This document shows, piece by piece, positions 52,352-60,734 of a stretch of 64,000 bases of DNA; position 1 is the first letter of the stretch, and the number at the start of each line of letters is the position of its first letter. A program made the translations under genes and the position numbers. The notes under the pieces were generated by a model, which ran no database searches, was not told the origin of the DNA, and saw only the letters and a program-made list of their open reading frames with translations. Source of the DNA: Flavobacteriaceae bacterium (GTDB lineage Bacteria > Bacteroidota > Bacteroidia > Flavobacteriales > Flavobacteriaceae); the NCBI GenBank assembly GCA_016649715.1, contig JAENXC010000015.1, positions 1 through 64,000 on the forward strand, given 5' to 3'.

Positions 52352-53116
52352 GTGAAAATAATCTCTTGGAATATTAATGGAATAAGAGCAATAACGAAAA
52401 AGGATTTTTTTGAGGACATCAATAAAATGAATCCAGACATCTTGTGCCTTCAAGAAACAAAAGCTCAAGACGGGGAAGTGGTAAAAGCCTTATCCCAATT
52501 GAGTAATTTTCATCAATATTATAATTCTGCCACGAGAAAGGGCTATTCAGGAGTTGCCGTGCTATCCAAGGTAAAACCAATAGCTGTTACTTATGATATG
52601 GGGATCGAAGAACACGATCAAGAAGGTCGTGTTTTATGTGCGGAATTTGATAAGTTCTATTTGGTAAACGTCTATGTTCCTAATTCCGGACAAGAATTGG
52701 ACAGGCTTGATTACCGAAAAACATGGGATGCAGATTTTCTCAATTATTTAAAATATTTGGAGAAAGCGAAACCCGTTATTGTCTGTGGCGACTTTAATGT
52801 AGCCCATCAGCCCATTGACCTTAAAAATGATAAAGCCAATTATAACAAGACTGCCGGCTACACTCAAATAGAAATTGACGGAATGGATAACTTCATCAAA
52901 GCTGGATTTATAGATTCTTTTAGATACTATCATCCCGATGAAGTTGCCTATACGTTTTGGAGCTATCGGTTTAAGTCCAGAGAGAGGAACACGGGTTGGA
53001 GGATCGATTATTTTTTGGTTAGTAAGTCATTGATTGGTAAAATAAAGTCTGTTGAAGTATTACCCGAATATTATGGCTCAGACCATTGTCCCATTCGGCT
53101 TGAGCTTGTGTTGTAA
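52352..53116 (+). CDS. xthA: Exodeoxyribonuclease III
   Basis: 254 residues, starting with GTG at 52352. Repairs abasic sites in DNA. Seen: MKIISWNINGIRA, LCLQETKAQ (Mg ligand Glu), YSGVAVLSK, VNVYVPNSG, CGDFNVAHQPIDL and a C-terminal GWRIDYFLVS and YGSDHCPIRLEL. All motifs of the XthA/APE1 family are present. Confidence 0.95.
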   Translation: MKIISWNINGIRAITKKDFFEDINKMNPDILCLQETKAQDGEVVKALSQLSNFHQYYNSATRKGYSGVAVLSKVKPIAVTYDMGIEEHDQEGRVLCAEFDKFYLVNVYVPNSGQELDRLDYRKTWDADFLNYLKYLEKAKPVIVCGDFNVAHQPIDLKNDKANYNKTAGYTQIEIDGMDNFIKAGFIDSFRYYHPDEVAYTFWSYRFKSRERNTGWRIDYFLVSKSLIGKIKSVEVLPEYYGSDHCPIRLELVL

Positions 53117-53177
53117 GTTGCGATTATTTTACCCTCTTTTTTCCGATCTCAGATTTCGAAAATTCACCCAAAGCTAG

Positions 53178-53510
53178 CAAAACATTGCAATCGTAGGCAT
53201 TGAAAATTGGGGATTTCCGCCTTTTAGGCAAGATGACGATTTAAAAAAAGCATTAAAGGAAGTTGAAGCTATTCCATTTAAGATTTTACTTTCCCACGAT
53301 CCTTCCCATTGGGATGCATAAGTTGCCCAATATACAAATATAGCCCTTACGCTTTCTGGCCATACCCATGGAATGCAGGCTGGGATCAATTTTATGGGGA
53401 AACAATGGAGCCCCATAAAATATAAATACAAACGTTGGGCTGGATTGTACTTCCCTATAAAAACCCACGCTATTGTCAAGCACATTTGCTTTTGTCCTTT
53501 TTACTTTTAA
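53178..53510 (+). pseudogene. Metallophosphoesterase relic
   Basis: One frame reads IVGIENWGFPPFRQDD, KILLSHDPSHWDA, a TAA, then TNIALTLSGHTHGMQ and WSPIKYKYKRWAGLY before ending in unrelated sequence. HDPSHW and SGHTHG are metal-binding motifs of calcineurin-type phosphoesterases of the YaeI-like kind. The 5' two thirds and the last residues are missing, and the internal stop replaces a codon expected to be Glu. It is dead. Confidence 0.8.
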
Positions 53511-53528
53511 TGGAATGGGCAAAACCAA

Positions 53529-53562
53529 AAAACCCTGCTAATTTTATGATTAGCAGGGTTTT
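53529..53562. terminator. Bidirectional terminator
   Basis: AAAACCCTGCTAAT pairs with ATTAGCAGGGTTTT around a 6-base loop, 24 bases beyond the 3' end of tRNA-Lys. It can end both the tRNA transcript (minus) and plus-strand read-through. Confidence 0.85.
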
Positions 53563-53586
53563 GATGTGGAATGGTACTTCTTTTTG

Positions 53587-53659
53587 TGACCTGGCCGGGG
53601 CTCGAACCCGGGACCACCTCCTTAAAAGGGAGGTGCTCTACCAACTGAGCTACCAGGTC
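53587..53659 (-). tRNA. tRNA-Lys (anticodon TTT)
   Basis: Acceptor GACCTGG with CCAGGTC, D arm GCTC-AGTTGGTA-GAGC, anticodon stem CCTCC/GGAGG around CTTTTAA (anticodon TTT), T arm CCCGG-GTTCGAG-CCCGG-type. Discriminator A; the CCA tail is not encoded. 73 bases. Confidence 0.96.
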
Positions 53660-53698
53660 TTCCTTTTTAATACTTGCCAGCCTTTCGGTAGGCGGGTG

Positions 53699-53730
53699 CA
53701 AATATACTATCATTAAATTTATTTTTCAAA
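53699..53730 (-). promoter_or_regulatory. Promoter of tRNA-Lys
   Basis: On the minus strand TTTG (53730-53727), 20 bases, TATATTTG (53706-53699). A consensus Bacteroidota promoter; the leader would be about 35 bases. Confidence 0.7.
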
Positions 53731-53887
53731 ACGAAAATCAATTAAATTTGATAAAAATTCAAAACAGTTGACAAACAGTCGTTCGCGGTTGTGTTTTTTG
53801 TTTAAAAAATAGTTTTGGATGGAGAATCGGTAAAATATTGGAGTTTGTTCGGTTCTTTTAAGATTAAATAATTGTACTTTGATTGTT

Positions 53888-54409
53888 ATGAAAATAGTCC
53901 TGATTGGTTATATGGGAAGCGGAAAATCTGCAGTAGGCAAAAAACTCGCTGCTGTTTTGGGACTTTCTTTTAAAGATATGGATACTGAAATTGAGAGAAA
54001 TGAAGGGGTTTCCATTCCAAATTTATTTTCAGAAAAGGGGGAAATCCATTTTAGAAAAATAGAAAATGAAATTTTAAAGAAAATCCTTTCTCGGCCTGAG
54101 GGCTTCGTTTTAGCAACTGGTGGCGGCACGCCTTGTTATGCTGACTCAATGGATTTTTTAACCAAGCAGAAAGATGTTGTTTCAATATATTTAAAAACCC
54201 CGCTAGACGTTTTAACAACGAGATTATTTTCAGAAAAAGAAAATAGGCCTTTATTGAAACATCTCAAAACAGAGGAAGAGCTCAATGATTTCATCAGAAA
54301 ACATCTTTTTGAAAGAGCATTTTATTACAATCAAGCAGGGCTTATTATTGAAAATGGAGGAGGAAGTGTCAGCGAAACCGTCGAAAAAATAATCTTGAAA
54401 TTATTCTAA
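53888..54409 (+). CDS. aroK: Shikimate kinase
   Basis: 173 residues from MKIVLIGYMGSGKS; the TTG three codons upstream is rejected. Phosphorylates shikimate in chorismate synthesis. Seen: Walker A GYMGSGKS (residues 7-14), MDTEIE (shikimate-binding Asp), ATGGGTPCY and the lid Arg in ENRPLL. The size is typical. Its last 9 bases overlap the convergent phosphoribosyltransferase gene. Confidence 0.94.
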   Translation: MKIVLIGYMGSGKSAVGKKLAAVLGLSFKDMDTEIERNEGVSIPNLFSEKGEIHFRKIENEILKKILSRPEGFVLATGGGTPCYADSMDFLTKQKDVVSIYLKTPLDVLTTRLFSEKENRPLLKHLKTEEELNDFIRKHLFERAFYYNQAGLIIENGGGSVSETVEKIILKLF

Positions 54410-54904
54410 AACTGCTCTGTCGTTATTCTTTTCAAAAATCACGGAAACATTTTCATTTATGGATGTTGAAAGTGAAATTCCTTTAAAATCGGCTTTCACT
54501 GGATATTTTTTGTGGTTTCTGTCCACAAGCACCGCGGTTTTGAATTGCTTCAACGGTACTTCCAAAAAATGTTTTACGCCATAAATCAAGGTGGTTCCAG
54601 AGTGCATCACATCATCTACCAGCAAAAGTGATTTGTTTTTGAAATCTTCAGCTTTTAAAGAAGTTTTTATTTCGTTGGTTGGATGCTTTTTATCAATAAT
54701 CACTTCGCATAGCAATACCTTTATAGGTGAAATTTTCTCTAATTCAGCTTTAATTTTTTTTGCGAGCAGGAAGCCGTTGTTCATAATACCAGCAATCACC
54801 ACCTCCTTTTCATCTACGTTTGTTTCATAGACTTGGTAGGCAATCCTTTTTATTTTATGGGCTATCTGTTTTTTATCGAGAATTACTGTGCTAATGTCCT
54901 GCAT
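54401..54904 (-). CDS. Phosphoribosyltransferase (PyrR/Hpt-like)
   Basis: 167 residues from MQDISTVILDKKQI; a TTG 18 bases upstream is rejected. The PRPP site LLLVDDVMHSGTT (about 96-108) and VIAGIMNNGFLLA early in the chain place it among PRTases close to PyrR and hypoxanthine PRTases. It could be a uracil or purine salvage enzyme or regulator; the base is not readable. Confidence 0.87.
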   Translation of the reverse strand: MQDISTVILDKKQIAHKIKRIAYQVYETNVDEKEVVIAGIMNNGFLLAKKIKAELEKISPIKVLLCEVIIDKKHPTNEIKTSLKAEDFKNKSLLLVDDVMHSGTTLIYGVKHFLEVPLKQFKTAVLVDRNHKKYPVKADFKGISLSTSINENVSVIFEKNNDRAVLE

Positions 54905-54928
54905 CTTCAAAAGTTTTTTCAAATATAG

Positions 54929-55318
54929 TTATTGCGCTTGGTTTTCGTCTTCGGGAGATTCCTTAAAATCGTCTAAATTCCTTCGGTCTTTTTTGGTGGG
55001 CCTTCCCACGCCTTTATTTCTGTAATAAGTTTTGGCGTATTGAAGCATTTCGTTGGTTTCAAATGCTTCCTTTGGGGTGGTGTCTTTTCTGTAAATATCC
55101 ACTAGCTTTGCGCCAACGCGACTTGGGGGTAGGTCAAGCACTTCCAGTTGATAGTTTATTTGCTCCTTCCGAAGTGTTATAACATCGCCCGGATACACAT
55201 CGCGCGATGGTTTCACAATGTCGCCATTTACGCGCACCGAACCTTTTTTACAAGTCTGGGTAGCTATATTTCGGGTTTTTAGATACCGAACACTCCATAA
55301 ATATTTATCAATCCTCAT
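54929..55318 (-). CDS. hslR: S4-domain RNA-binding protein, Hsp15-like
   Basis: 129 residues from MRIDKYLWSVRYLKTRN; the long ORF upstream of it (to 55759) is a shadow of the FKBP-like gene. The S4 domain runs over about residues 1-65 with KKGSVRVNGDIVKPSRDVYPGDVI. A basic tail contains GVGRPTKKDRRNLDDF. Hsp15 binds stalled 50S subunits carrying a nascent chain. It follows the phosphoribosyltransferase gene region on the same strand. Confidence 0.88.
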   Translation of the reverse strand: MRIDKYLWSVRYLKTRNIATQTCKKGSVRVNGDIVKPSRDVYPGDVITLRKEQINYQLEVLDLPPSRVGAKLVDIYRKDTTPKEAFETNEMLQYAKTYYRNKGVGRPTKKDRRNLDDFKESPEDENQAQ

Positions 55319-55396
55319 ATAAATAATACCAAAAACAACGTTAATGAAGTGTACAAAAATAGCGGAAAATTGTATCTTGCGCCCACAAAAAAATTG

Positions 55397-56293
55397 ATGA
55401 TGATAAAAATTAAATACGGAATTGCCTTGTTGATTGTAATGCTTTGCGTTACAGTTTCTTGCAAAAAAGATGCCCCAGCGCCTTATATAGTTCCTCCAAG
55501 GGATCGCGGGGAGGAAGCGGTACGAGCACAGGCAGAGATTGAAGCTTTTTTGGAAAACCACTTTTACAATTACGAAGAATTTCAGGCCAATCCAGAGAAC
55601 TTTAAATTGAAGTTTGACACCATTCCTAAAGGTAATACCACCATAATTCCTTTGAAGGATCAGGTTACTTTTAAGGAAGTAGTGGACCGTGTGGACAAGT
55701 CTGTTACCTATAAACTTTATTATTTGATAGTTAGAGAAGGTGGTGGTGATAAACCTCATTTTTCTGATTATTCCACAAACACCTATGACGGAAGATTGAT
55801 GAATCTTGATCTTTTTGATAGCTCCGTAATTCCTGTTAGGTTTGACTTAAACAGTATTGTTGCTGGCCTTCAAATGGTAATACCGGAATTTAAGGGAGCG
55901 GGGAATGTAATAACAAATCCTGACGGAACCCTTACCTTTGAGAATTATGGAATTGGGGCAGTATTTATACCTTCCGGATTGGGGTATTATCAATATCCTC
56001 CTGCTGGAAATTTGAAAGCTTACGACCAACTTATATTTTCATTTGAACTGTTCGCGACGGAACTCGCTGACCATGATAAAGATGGAATACCTTCGTATAT
56101 GGAAGATATTAATGACAATCAATTTCTGATAGACGATGATACTGATGGCGATGGTATATCCAATTTTGAAGATGTAGACGACGATGGCGATGGCAGGCTC
56201 ACAAAATTTGAAATTGAAATAATAAATGGCGTAATTACCTTTCCCGATAAAAACGGAAACGGTATTCCAGATTATTTAGATCCTTCTATTTAA
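55397..56293 (+). CDS. FKBP-like lipoprotein with C-terminal Asp-rich Ca-binding repeats
   Basis: 298 residues from ATG 55397 (or 55400). Lipoprotein signal ending in VTVSC, then CKKDAPAPYIVPPRDR. A FKBP-type fold in the middle: VRFDLNSIVAGLQMVIPEFKGAG and VFIPSGLGYY are typical of peptidyl-prolyl isomerases of flavobacteria. The last 70 residues hold DHDKDGIPSYMEDI, DTDGDGISNFEDVDDDGDG and DKNGNGIPDYLDP, thrombospondin-3-like calcium loops. Probably surface or periplasmic. Confidence 0.85.
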   Translation: MMIKIKYGIALLIVMLCVTVSCKKDAPAPYIVPPRDRGEEAVRAQAEIEAFLENHFYNYEEFQANPENFKLKFDTIPKGNTTIIPLKDQVTFKEVVDRVDKSVTYKLYYLIVREGGGDKPHFSDYSTNTYDGRLMNLDLFDSSVIPVRFDLNSIVAGLQMVIPEFKGAGNVITNPDGTLTFENYGIGAVFIPSGLGYYQYPPAGNLKAYDQLIFSFELFATELADHDKDGIPSYMEDINDNQFLIDDDTDGDGISNFEDVDDDGDGRLTKFEIEIINGVITFPDKNGNGIPDYLDPSI

Positions 56294-56312
56294 TCAATTT
56301 TTTTAAGAAATT

Positions 56313-56349
56313 AAAAAGCCCCGCTCAGTGAAGAGCGGGGCTTTTTTTT
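56313..56349. terminator. Bidirectional terminator
   Basis: AAAAAGCCCCGCTC pairs with GAGCGGGGCTTTTT, 6-base loop, T run, between the convergent FKBP-like and transketolase genes. Confidence 0.9.
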
Positions 56350-56366
56350 ATATCTGTAAATTGATT

Positions 56367-57320
56367 TTACTTTCTGGCATTTACCTTTTTAACAGCATTT
56401 ACAATAGCTGAAGCATTCAAACCGTATTTGTCCATCAGCTGCTCAGGAGTTCCCGATTCCCCAAAAGTGTCTTGTGTGGCTATAAACTCTTGCGGGGCAG
56501 GATGTCGAGTAGATAATAGACGAGCCACACTTTCGCCCAAACCACCAAGGAAGTTATGTTCTTCAGCAGTTACCACGCAACCTGTTTTTTTAACGCTTTT
56601 CAAAATTGTTTCGTCATCCAATGGTTTAATGGTGTGAATGTTTATCACATCGGCAGTAATTCCGTTTTCGTTTAAAGTTTCCGCAGCCTGCAGTGCTTCC
56701 CAAACCAAATGTCCGGTAGCTATTATGGTAACATCAGTCCCTTCCTGCAATTGCACCGCTTTTCCTATTTGAAAATTTTGGTCTGAAGGAGTGAAATTTG
56801 CAACCTTTGGTCTTCCAAAACGAAGATAGACAGGGCCTTCATAATCTGCAATGGCAATGGTTGCGGCTTTGGTTTGGTTGTAATCACAGGTATTGATAAC
56901 GGTCATTCCCGGAAGCATTTTCATCAAGCCAATATCTTCCAAGATTTGATGGGTTGCACCGTCTTCACCCAAAGTCAAGCCGGCGTGCGAAGCACAAATT
57001 TTTACATTTTTTCCGCTATAAGCAACGCTTTGGCGAATTTGGTCATAAACCCTTCCTGTGGAAAAATTTGCAAAAGTTCCCGTAAACGGAATTTTCCCGC
57101 CAATTGTCATTCCCGCTGCGATACCGATCATATTCGCTTCAGCAATCCCAATTTGAAAGAAACGTTCCGGATGATTTTCCTTGAAATCGTCCATTTTTAA
57201 GGAACCTGTAAGATCTGCACAGAGTGCAACTACATCTTTATTTTTCTTTCCAAGTTCCGTGAGTCCGTCCCCAAAACCTGAACGTGTATCTTTTTTACCT
57301 GTATCTGTATATCTTTTCAT
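56367..57320 (-). CDS. Transketolase, C-terminal subunit
   Basis: 317 residues from MKRYTDTGKKDTRSGFGDGL. It holds the Pyr-binding and C-terminal domains: FFQIGIAEANMIGIAAGMTI (Glu that activates ThDP), TFANFSTGRVYDQIRQSVAY, HAGLTLGEDGATHQ and a C-terminal AEEHNFLGGLGESVA. It pairs with the N-terminal subunit upstream to make one active site. Pentose phosphate pathway. Confidence 0.94.
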   Translation of the reverse strand: MKRYTDTGKKDTRSGFGDGLTELGKKNKDVVALCADLTGSLKMDDFKENHPERFFQIGIAEANMIGIAAGMTIGGKIPFTGTFANFSTGRVYDQIRQSVAYSGKNVKICASHAGLTLGEDGATHQILEDIGLMKMLPGMTVINTCDYNQTKAATIAIADYEGPVYLRFGRPKVANFTPSDQNFQIGKAVQLQEGTDVTIIATGHLVWEALQAAETLNENGITADVINIHTIKPLDDETILKSVKKTGCVVTAEEHNFLGGLGESVARLLSTRHPAPQEFIATQDTFGESGTPEQLMDKYGLNASAIVNAVKKVNARK

Positions 57321-57421
57321 AGTCCTCCCCAACCCCTCCAAAGGAGGGACTTATAACGGGTTGTATTTAAATTTTTAGTTTCATGTAGAGTTTTGAATTC
57401 CCCCTTCGGGGGTTAGGGGGC
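57321..57421. repeat. Intergenic repeats between the two transketolase genes
   Basis: GTCCTCCCC...CAAAGGAGGGAC (57322-57350) and CCCCCTTCGGGGGTTAGGGGG (57400-57420). Both are self-complementary C/G-rich words common in flavobacterial spacers, in an otherwise AT-rich region. May form hairpins between the co-directional halves. Confidence 0.5.
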
Positions 57422-58267
57422 TTAATAATCCCCCAAAGTCACCGGGTTTTGTGAAAGTGCGTTCTCCAATTGTTGGTCATTTGGAGCTTTGCCGTGCCAA
57501 TCGTGGGTGTGCATCATAAAATCAACACCGTTCCCCATTACTGTGTGCAGCAAAACGCAAACAGGTTTTTCGTTGCCGGTTTTTTCCTTTGCCTTCTTCA
57601 TTCCGGCAATAATAGCTTTCAGATCATTTCCTTTTTCAATATCCATCACATCCCAACCGAAAGCTTCAAACTTGGCTTTCAAATTCCCTAAAGGAAGTAC
57701 GTTTTTTGTAGCGCCATCAATCTGCTGCCCGTTCAAATCTACGGTAACAATCAAATTGTCAACCTTGTTTCCGGCGGCATACATAATTGCTTCCCAGTTT
57801 TGGCCTTCCTGCAATTCGCCATCCCCACAAAGTGTATAGATTAAATGTTTGTCTTTGTTAAGTTTTTTAGCAAGTGCCGCACCAATGGAAACTGAAATTC
57901 CCTGTCCCAACGAACCCGAAGCAATACGTATGCCCGGCAAACCTTCGTGGGTAGTTGGATGGCCCTGCAAGCGGGAATTTAATAGACGGAAGGTGTTCAA
58001 TTCTTCCACCGGAAAATATCCTGTCCGTGCCAAAACACTATAAAAAACTGGGGAAATATGCCCGTTTGAAAGAAAGAAAAGGTCTTCGTTTATGCCGTCC
58101 ATGGTGAAGTTTTCATTGCGCTCCATCAATTCACTATAAAGTGCGACAAAGAATTCGGTACAGCCCAATGAACCTCCCGGATGGCCTGAATTTACTTTGT
58201 GGACCTGCCTTAAAATATCCCTTCTTACCTGAATTACCAAATCCTCAAGTTCTTTGTAATCTGCCAT
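57422..58267 (-). CDS. Transketolase, N-terminal subunit
   Basis: 281 residues with the ThDP-binding (PP) domain: VNSGHPGGSLGCTEFFVALY, ASGSLGQGISVSIGAALAKK, CGDGELQEGQNWEA (GDG motif) and VDLNGQQIDG. ThDP and Mg binding residues are present. The first gene of the split transketolase; the partner follows after 101 bases. Confidence 0.94.
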   Translation of the reverse strand: MADYKELEDLVIQVRRDILRQVHKVNSGHPGGSLGCTEFFVALYSELMERNENFTMDGINEDLFFLSNGHISPVFYSVLARTGYFPVEELNTFRLLNSRLQGHPTTHEGLPGIRIASGSLGQGISVSIGAALAKKLNKDKHLIYTLCGDGELQEGQNWEAIMYAAGNKVDNLIVTVDLNGQQIDGATKNVLPLGNLKAKFEAFGWDVMDIEKGNDLKAIIAGMKKAKEKTGNEKPVCVLLHTVMGNGVDFMMHTHDWHGKAPNDQQLENALSQNPVTLGDY

Positions 58268-58420
58268 AATGTGTTTTAATTTTCAGTGTCAAAAGTAACG
58301 TATTCGTTAAGTGACTCAAAATTGAAACATATGCTTTTATTAACGATTTCAGGGTTTTGTTAACATAGTTGCTGAAAGACGGATGCAAGAAGACTGATGA
58401 AATAATAATGTTTCCGCAAT

Positions 58421-58457
58421 TCCCATCCGTCATCCGTCATTGGACATCGGACATCGG
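58421..58457. repeat. Word-repeat patch (CATCCGTCATCCGT, ACATCGGACATCGG)
   Basis: Two adjacent tandem words in the leader of tgt. Same style as the other patches in the window. Confidence 0.5.
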
Positions 58458-58465
58458 TGAAAAAT

Positions 58466-58499
58466 TTTGTTATTTGGAATTTAATAACTGTTACCTTTG
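58466..58499 (+). promoter_or_regulatory. Promoter of tgt
   Basis: TTTG (58466-58469), 22 bases, TACCTTTG (58492-58499). Consensus -7. It places the start of transcription after the long upstream reading frame from 58369 and supports the ATG at 58522. Confidence 0.65.
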
Positions 58500-58521
58500 C
58501 CCCCTCAATAAAAAATGCGGC

Positions 58522-59652
58522 ATGCACTTTAAGTTAGAAGCTACAGATTTACAAAGCAATGCCCGCGCGGGGACCATAACTACAGATCACGGGGTGATTG
58601 AAACACCAATCTTTATGCCGGTTGGCACGGTAGGGACGGTTAAAGGTGTGCACCAGCGCGAACTGAAGGAAGACATAAATCCAGACGTTATTCTTGGCAA
58701 TACCTATCATTTATACTTACGGCCACAAACGCCAGTTCTCGAAAAAGCGGGCGGACTTCATAAATTCATGAATTGGGACCGCAATATTTTGACCGATAGT
58801 GGGGGGTATCAAGTGTATTCGCTTTCGGCAAACAGAAAGATTAAAGAGGAAGGTGTAAAATTTAAAAGCCATATTGACGGCAGTTACCACGTTTTTACAC
58901 CCGAAAATGTAATGGAAATACAACGCTCCATTGGGGCGGACATCATTATGGCCTTTGACGAATGTACTCCCTATCCGTGTGAATACAATTACGCGAAACG
59001 CTCCATGCAAATGACGCACCGTTGGTTGGACCGCTGCATAAAACATCTGGAAAAAACGCCTTTGAAGTACAATTACGGACAAAGTTTTTTTCCGATCGTT
59101 CAAGGGAGTACCTATAAAGATCTTCGGAAACAATCTGCAGAATACATTGCTTCGGTTGGGGCGGAAGGCAACGCTATTGGCGGACTTTCTGTTGGCGAAC
59201 CTGCGGATGAAATGTATGAAATGACAGCCGTTGTCACAGAAATTCTTCCGAAGGAAAAACCGCGATATTTAATGGGCGTGGGAACTCCTGTGAATATTTT
59301 GGAAAACATCGCACTGGGAATTGATATGTTCGACTGTGTAATGCCCACCCGAAACGGCAGAAATGGTATGCTTTTCACTTCCGAAGGAATTATAAACATC
59401 AAAAATAAAAAATGGGAAGCCGATCTTTCTGTAATAGACCCTATGGGAATTACGTGGGTAGATACGGATTATAACAAGGCATATCTTAGGCATTTGTTCA
59501 CGGTGAACGAAATGTTGGGAAGACAAATAGCCACTATCCACAACCTTGGTTTCTATTTGTGGTTGGTTCGTGAGGCCAGAAAACATATCTTAGCGGGTAC
59601 TTTTGCCGAATGGAAAAACGGCATGGTCAAAAAACTAGATCAAAGATTGTAA
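58522..59652 (+). CDS. tgt: tRNA-guanine transglycosylase (queuine)
   Basis: 376 residues from MHFKLEATDLQSNARAG, the normal length; the frame from 58369 is rejected. Exchanges guanine 34 for preQ1 in tRNAs. Seen: TPIFMPVGTVGTVKGV, LTDSGGYQVYSL (catalytic Asp), IVQGSTYKDLRKQSAEYI, GGLSVGEP, RYLMGVGTP and DCVMPTRNGRNG (nucleophilic Asp). The usual Zn cysteine triplet CxCxxC is absent: the spot reads KKWEADLSVIDPMG. Downstream lies the LptF/G gene, 2 bases away. Confidence 0.94.
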   Translation: MHFKLEATDLQSNARAGTITTDHGVIETPIFMPVGTVGTVKGVHQRELKEDINPDVILGNTYHLYLRPQTPVLEKAGGLHKFMNWDRNILTDSGGYQVYSLSANRKIKEEGVKFKSHIDGSYHVFTPENVMEIQRSIGADIIMAFDECTPYPCEYNYAKRSMQMTHRWLDRCIKHLEKTPLKYNYGQSFFPIVQGSTYKDLRKQSAEYIASVGAEGNAIGGLSVGEPADEMYEMTAVVTEILPKEKPRYLMGVGTPVNILENIALGIDMFDCVMPTRNGRNGMLFTSEGIINIKNKKWEADLSVIDPMGITWVDTDYNKAYLRHLFTVNEMLGRQIATIHNLGFYLWLVREARKHILAGTFAEWKNGMVKKLDQRL

Positions 59653-59654
59653 CG

Positions 59655-60734
59655 ATGCTCAGCATACTGGACAGATACATACTTCGTAAATATTTGGGCA
59701 CTTTTTCGCTCCTGCTGTTGCTTTTTATACCTATCGGGATTACCGTTCACCTTGCCGAGAAGATTGACAAAATCCTTGATAACGAAGTGCCGATGACGGA
59801 GGTGATGATCTATCTTTATAATTTCACCATCTATTTTGCGAACCTGCTGTTTCCGTTGTTCCTCTTTCTTTCGGTTATATGGTTTACCTCAAAATTGGCC
59901 AACAATACCGAAGTTATCGCCTTTTTGAGCAGTGGGGTTTCCTATTATCGGTTTCTTCGTCCTTATATTATAGGGGCGACCCTTGTTTGTATTGCAGCAT
60001 TGGTTTTCAGTATGTATTTGGCGCCAAAAGCGAGCAAAGGCTTCAATGAATTTGCGTATGAATATTTAAAAACAGGAAAACAGGACCGGGAGCAAAGCAA
60101 CGTTTACACACAGATAAATGACAACGATTATATTTATGTGAGTTATTTTAATGTAAACGAAAAAATAGGTAGCAACTTCACTTTGGAACATTTCGAGGGC
60201 AATAAAATGACCTATAAAATTTCGGCAGGACAGATTAAATTTAATGATAAGGATAGCACCTATACACTCTTTAATTACCGCAAACGGAAAATAGGGGAAA
60301 CAGACGATATTTTGGAAAGCCAACACAAATTGGACACGGTTTTTACTTTTTCTATGGAAGATTTAACACCCGTAACCTACATTGCGGAAACGCTGAGTTT
60401 TACGGAACTCAACGACTTCATAAAAAAGGAAAAGGCGCGCGGTTCAGCCAATATCAACAGATATGAAGTGGTGCGTTACAAACGGTGGAGTTTGCCTGTT
60501 TCGGCTTATATTTTAACCATTATTGCCGTTGCGGTTTCCTCAGTAAAACGGCGCGGCGGAATGGGTGTTAACCTCGCTATCGGCATCAGTATTGGGATGG
60601 TTTTTATTTTCTTCGATAAAATTTTTGGAACTATGGCAGAGCAAAGTGATTTCTCTCCTTTTATTGCAACTTGGTTCCCCAATATTGTGTTTGGAATTTT
60701 GGCAATCTATCTTTTAAGAAATGCGAAACGATAA
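59655..60734 (+). CDS. LptF/LptG-family LPS export permease
   Basis: 359 residues from MLSILDRYILRKYLGTF. Helices at about 13-36, 53-76, 98-117 and three at the C-terminus, with a periplasmic beta-jellyroll domain between. The start 'LDRYIxRxxLxTF' and YRRWSLPV-like YKRWSLPVSAYILTIIAVAVSSVKRRGGMG mark the family. It moves LPS from the inner membrane to the Lpt bridge. Two bases after tgt and overlaps the next gene by 14 bases. Confidence 0.92.
   Translation: MLSILDRYILRKYLGTFSLLLLLFIPIGITVHLAEKIDKILDNEVPMTEVMIYLYNFTIYFANLLFPLFLFLSVIWFTSKLANNTEVIAFLSSGVSYYRFLRPYIIGATLVCIAALVFSMYLAPKASKGFNEFAYEYLKTGKQDREQSNVYTQINDNDYIYVSYFNVNEKIGSNFTLEHFEGNKMTYKISAGQIKFNDKDSTYTLFNYRKRKIGETDDILESQHKLDTVFTFSMEDLTPVTYIAETLSFTELNDFIKKEKARGSANINRYEVVRYKRWSLPVSAYILTIIAVAVSSVKRRGGMGVNLAIGISIGMVFIFFDKIFGTMAEQSDFSPFIATWFPNIVFGILAIYLLRNAKR

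Noticed and set aside
55319-55759. N-terminal extension of the S4-domain protein to 276 residues
   Set aside because: The extra 147 codons are the antisense of the FKBP-like lipoprotein gene and include no known domain; MRIDKYLW is the conserved start.
58369-58521. 51-residue extension of Tgt
   Set aside because: It covers a word-repeat patch and the promoter; Tgt from 58522 has the normal 376 residues.
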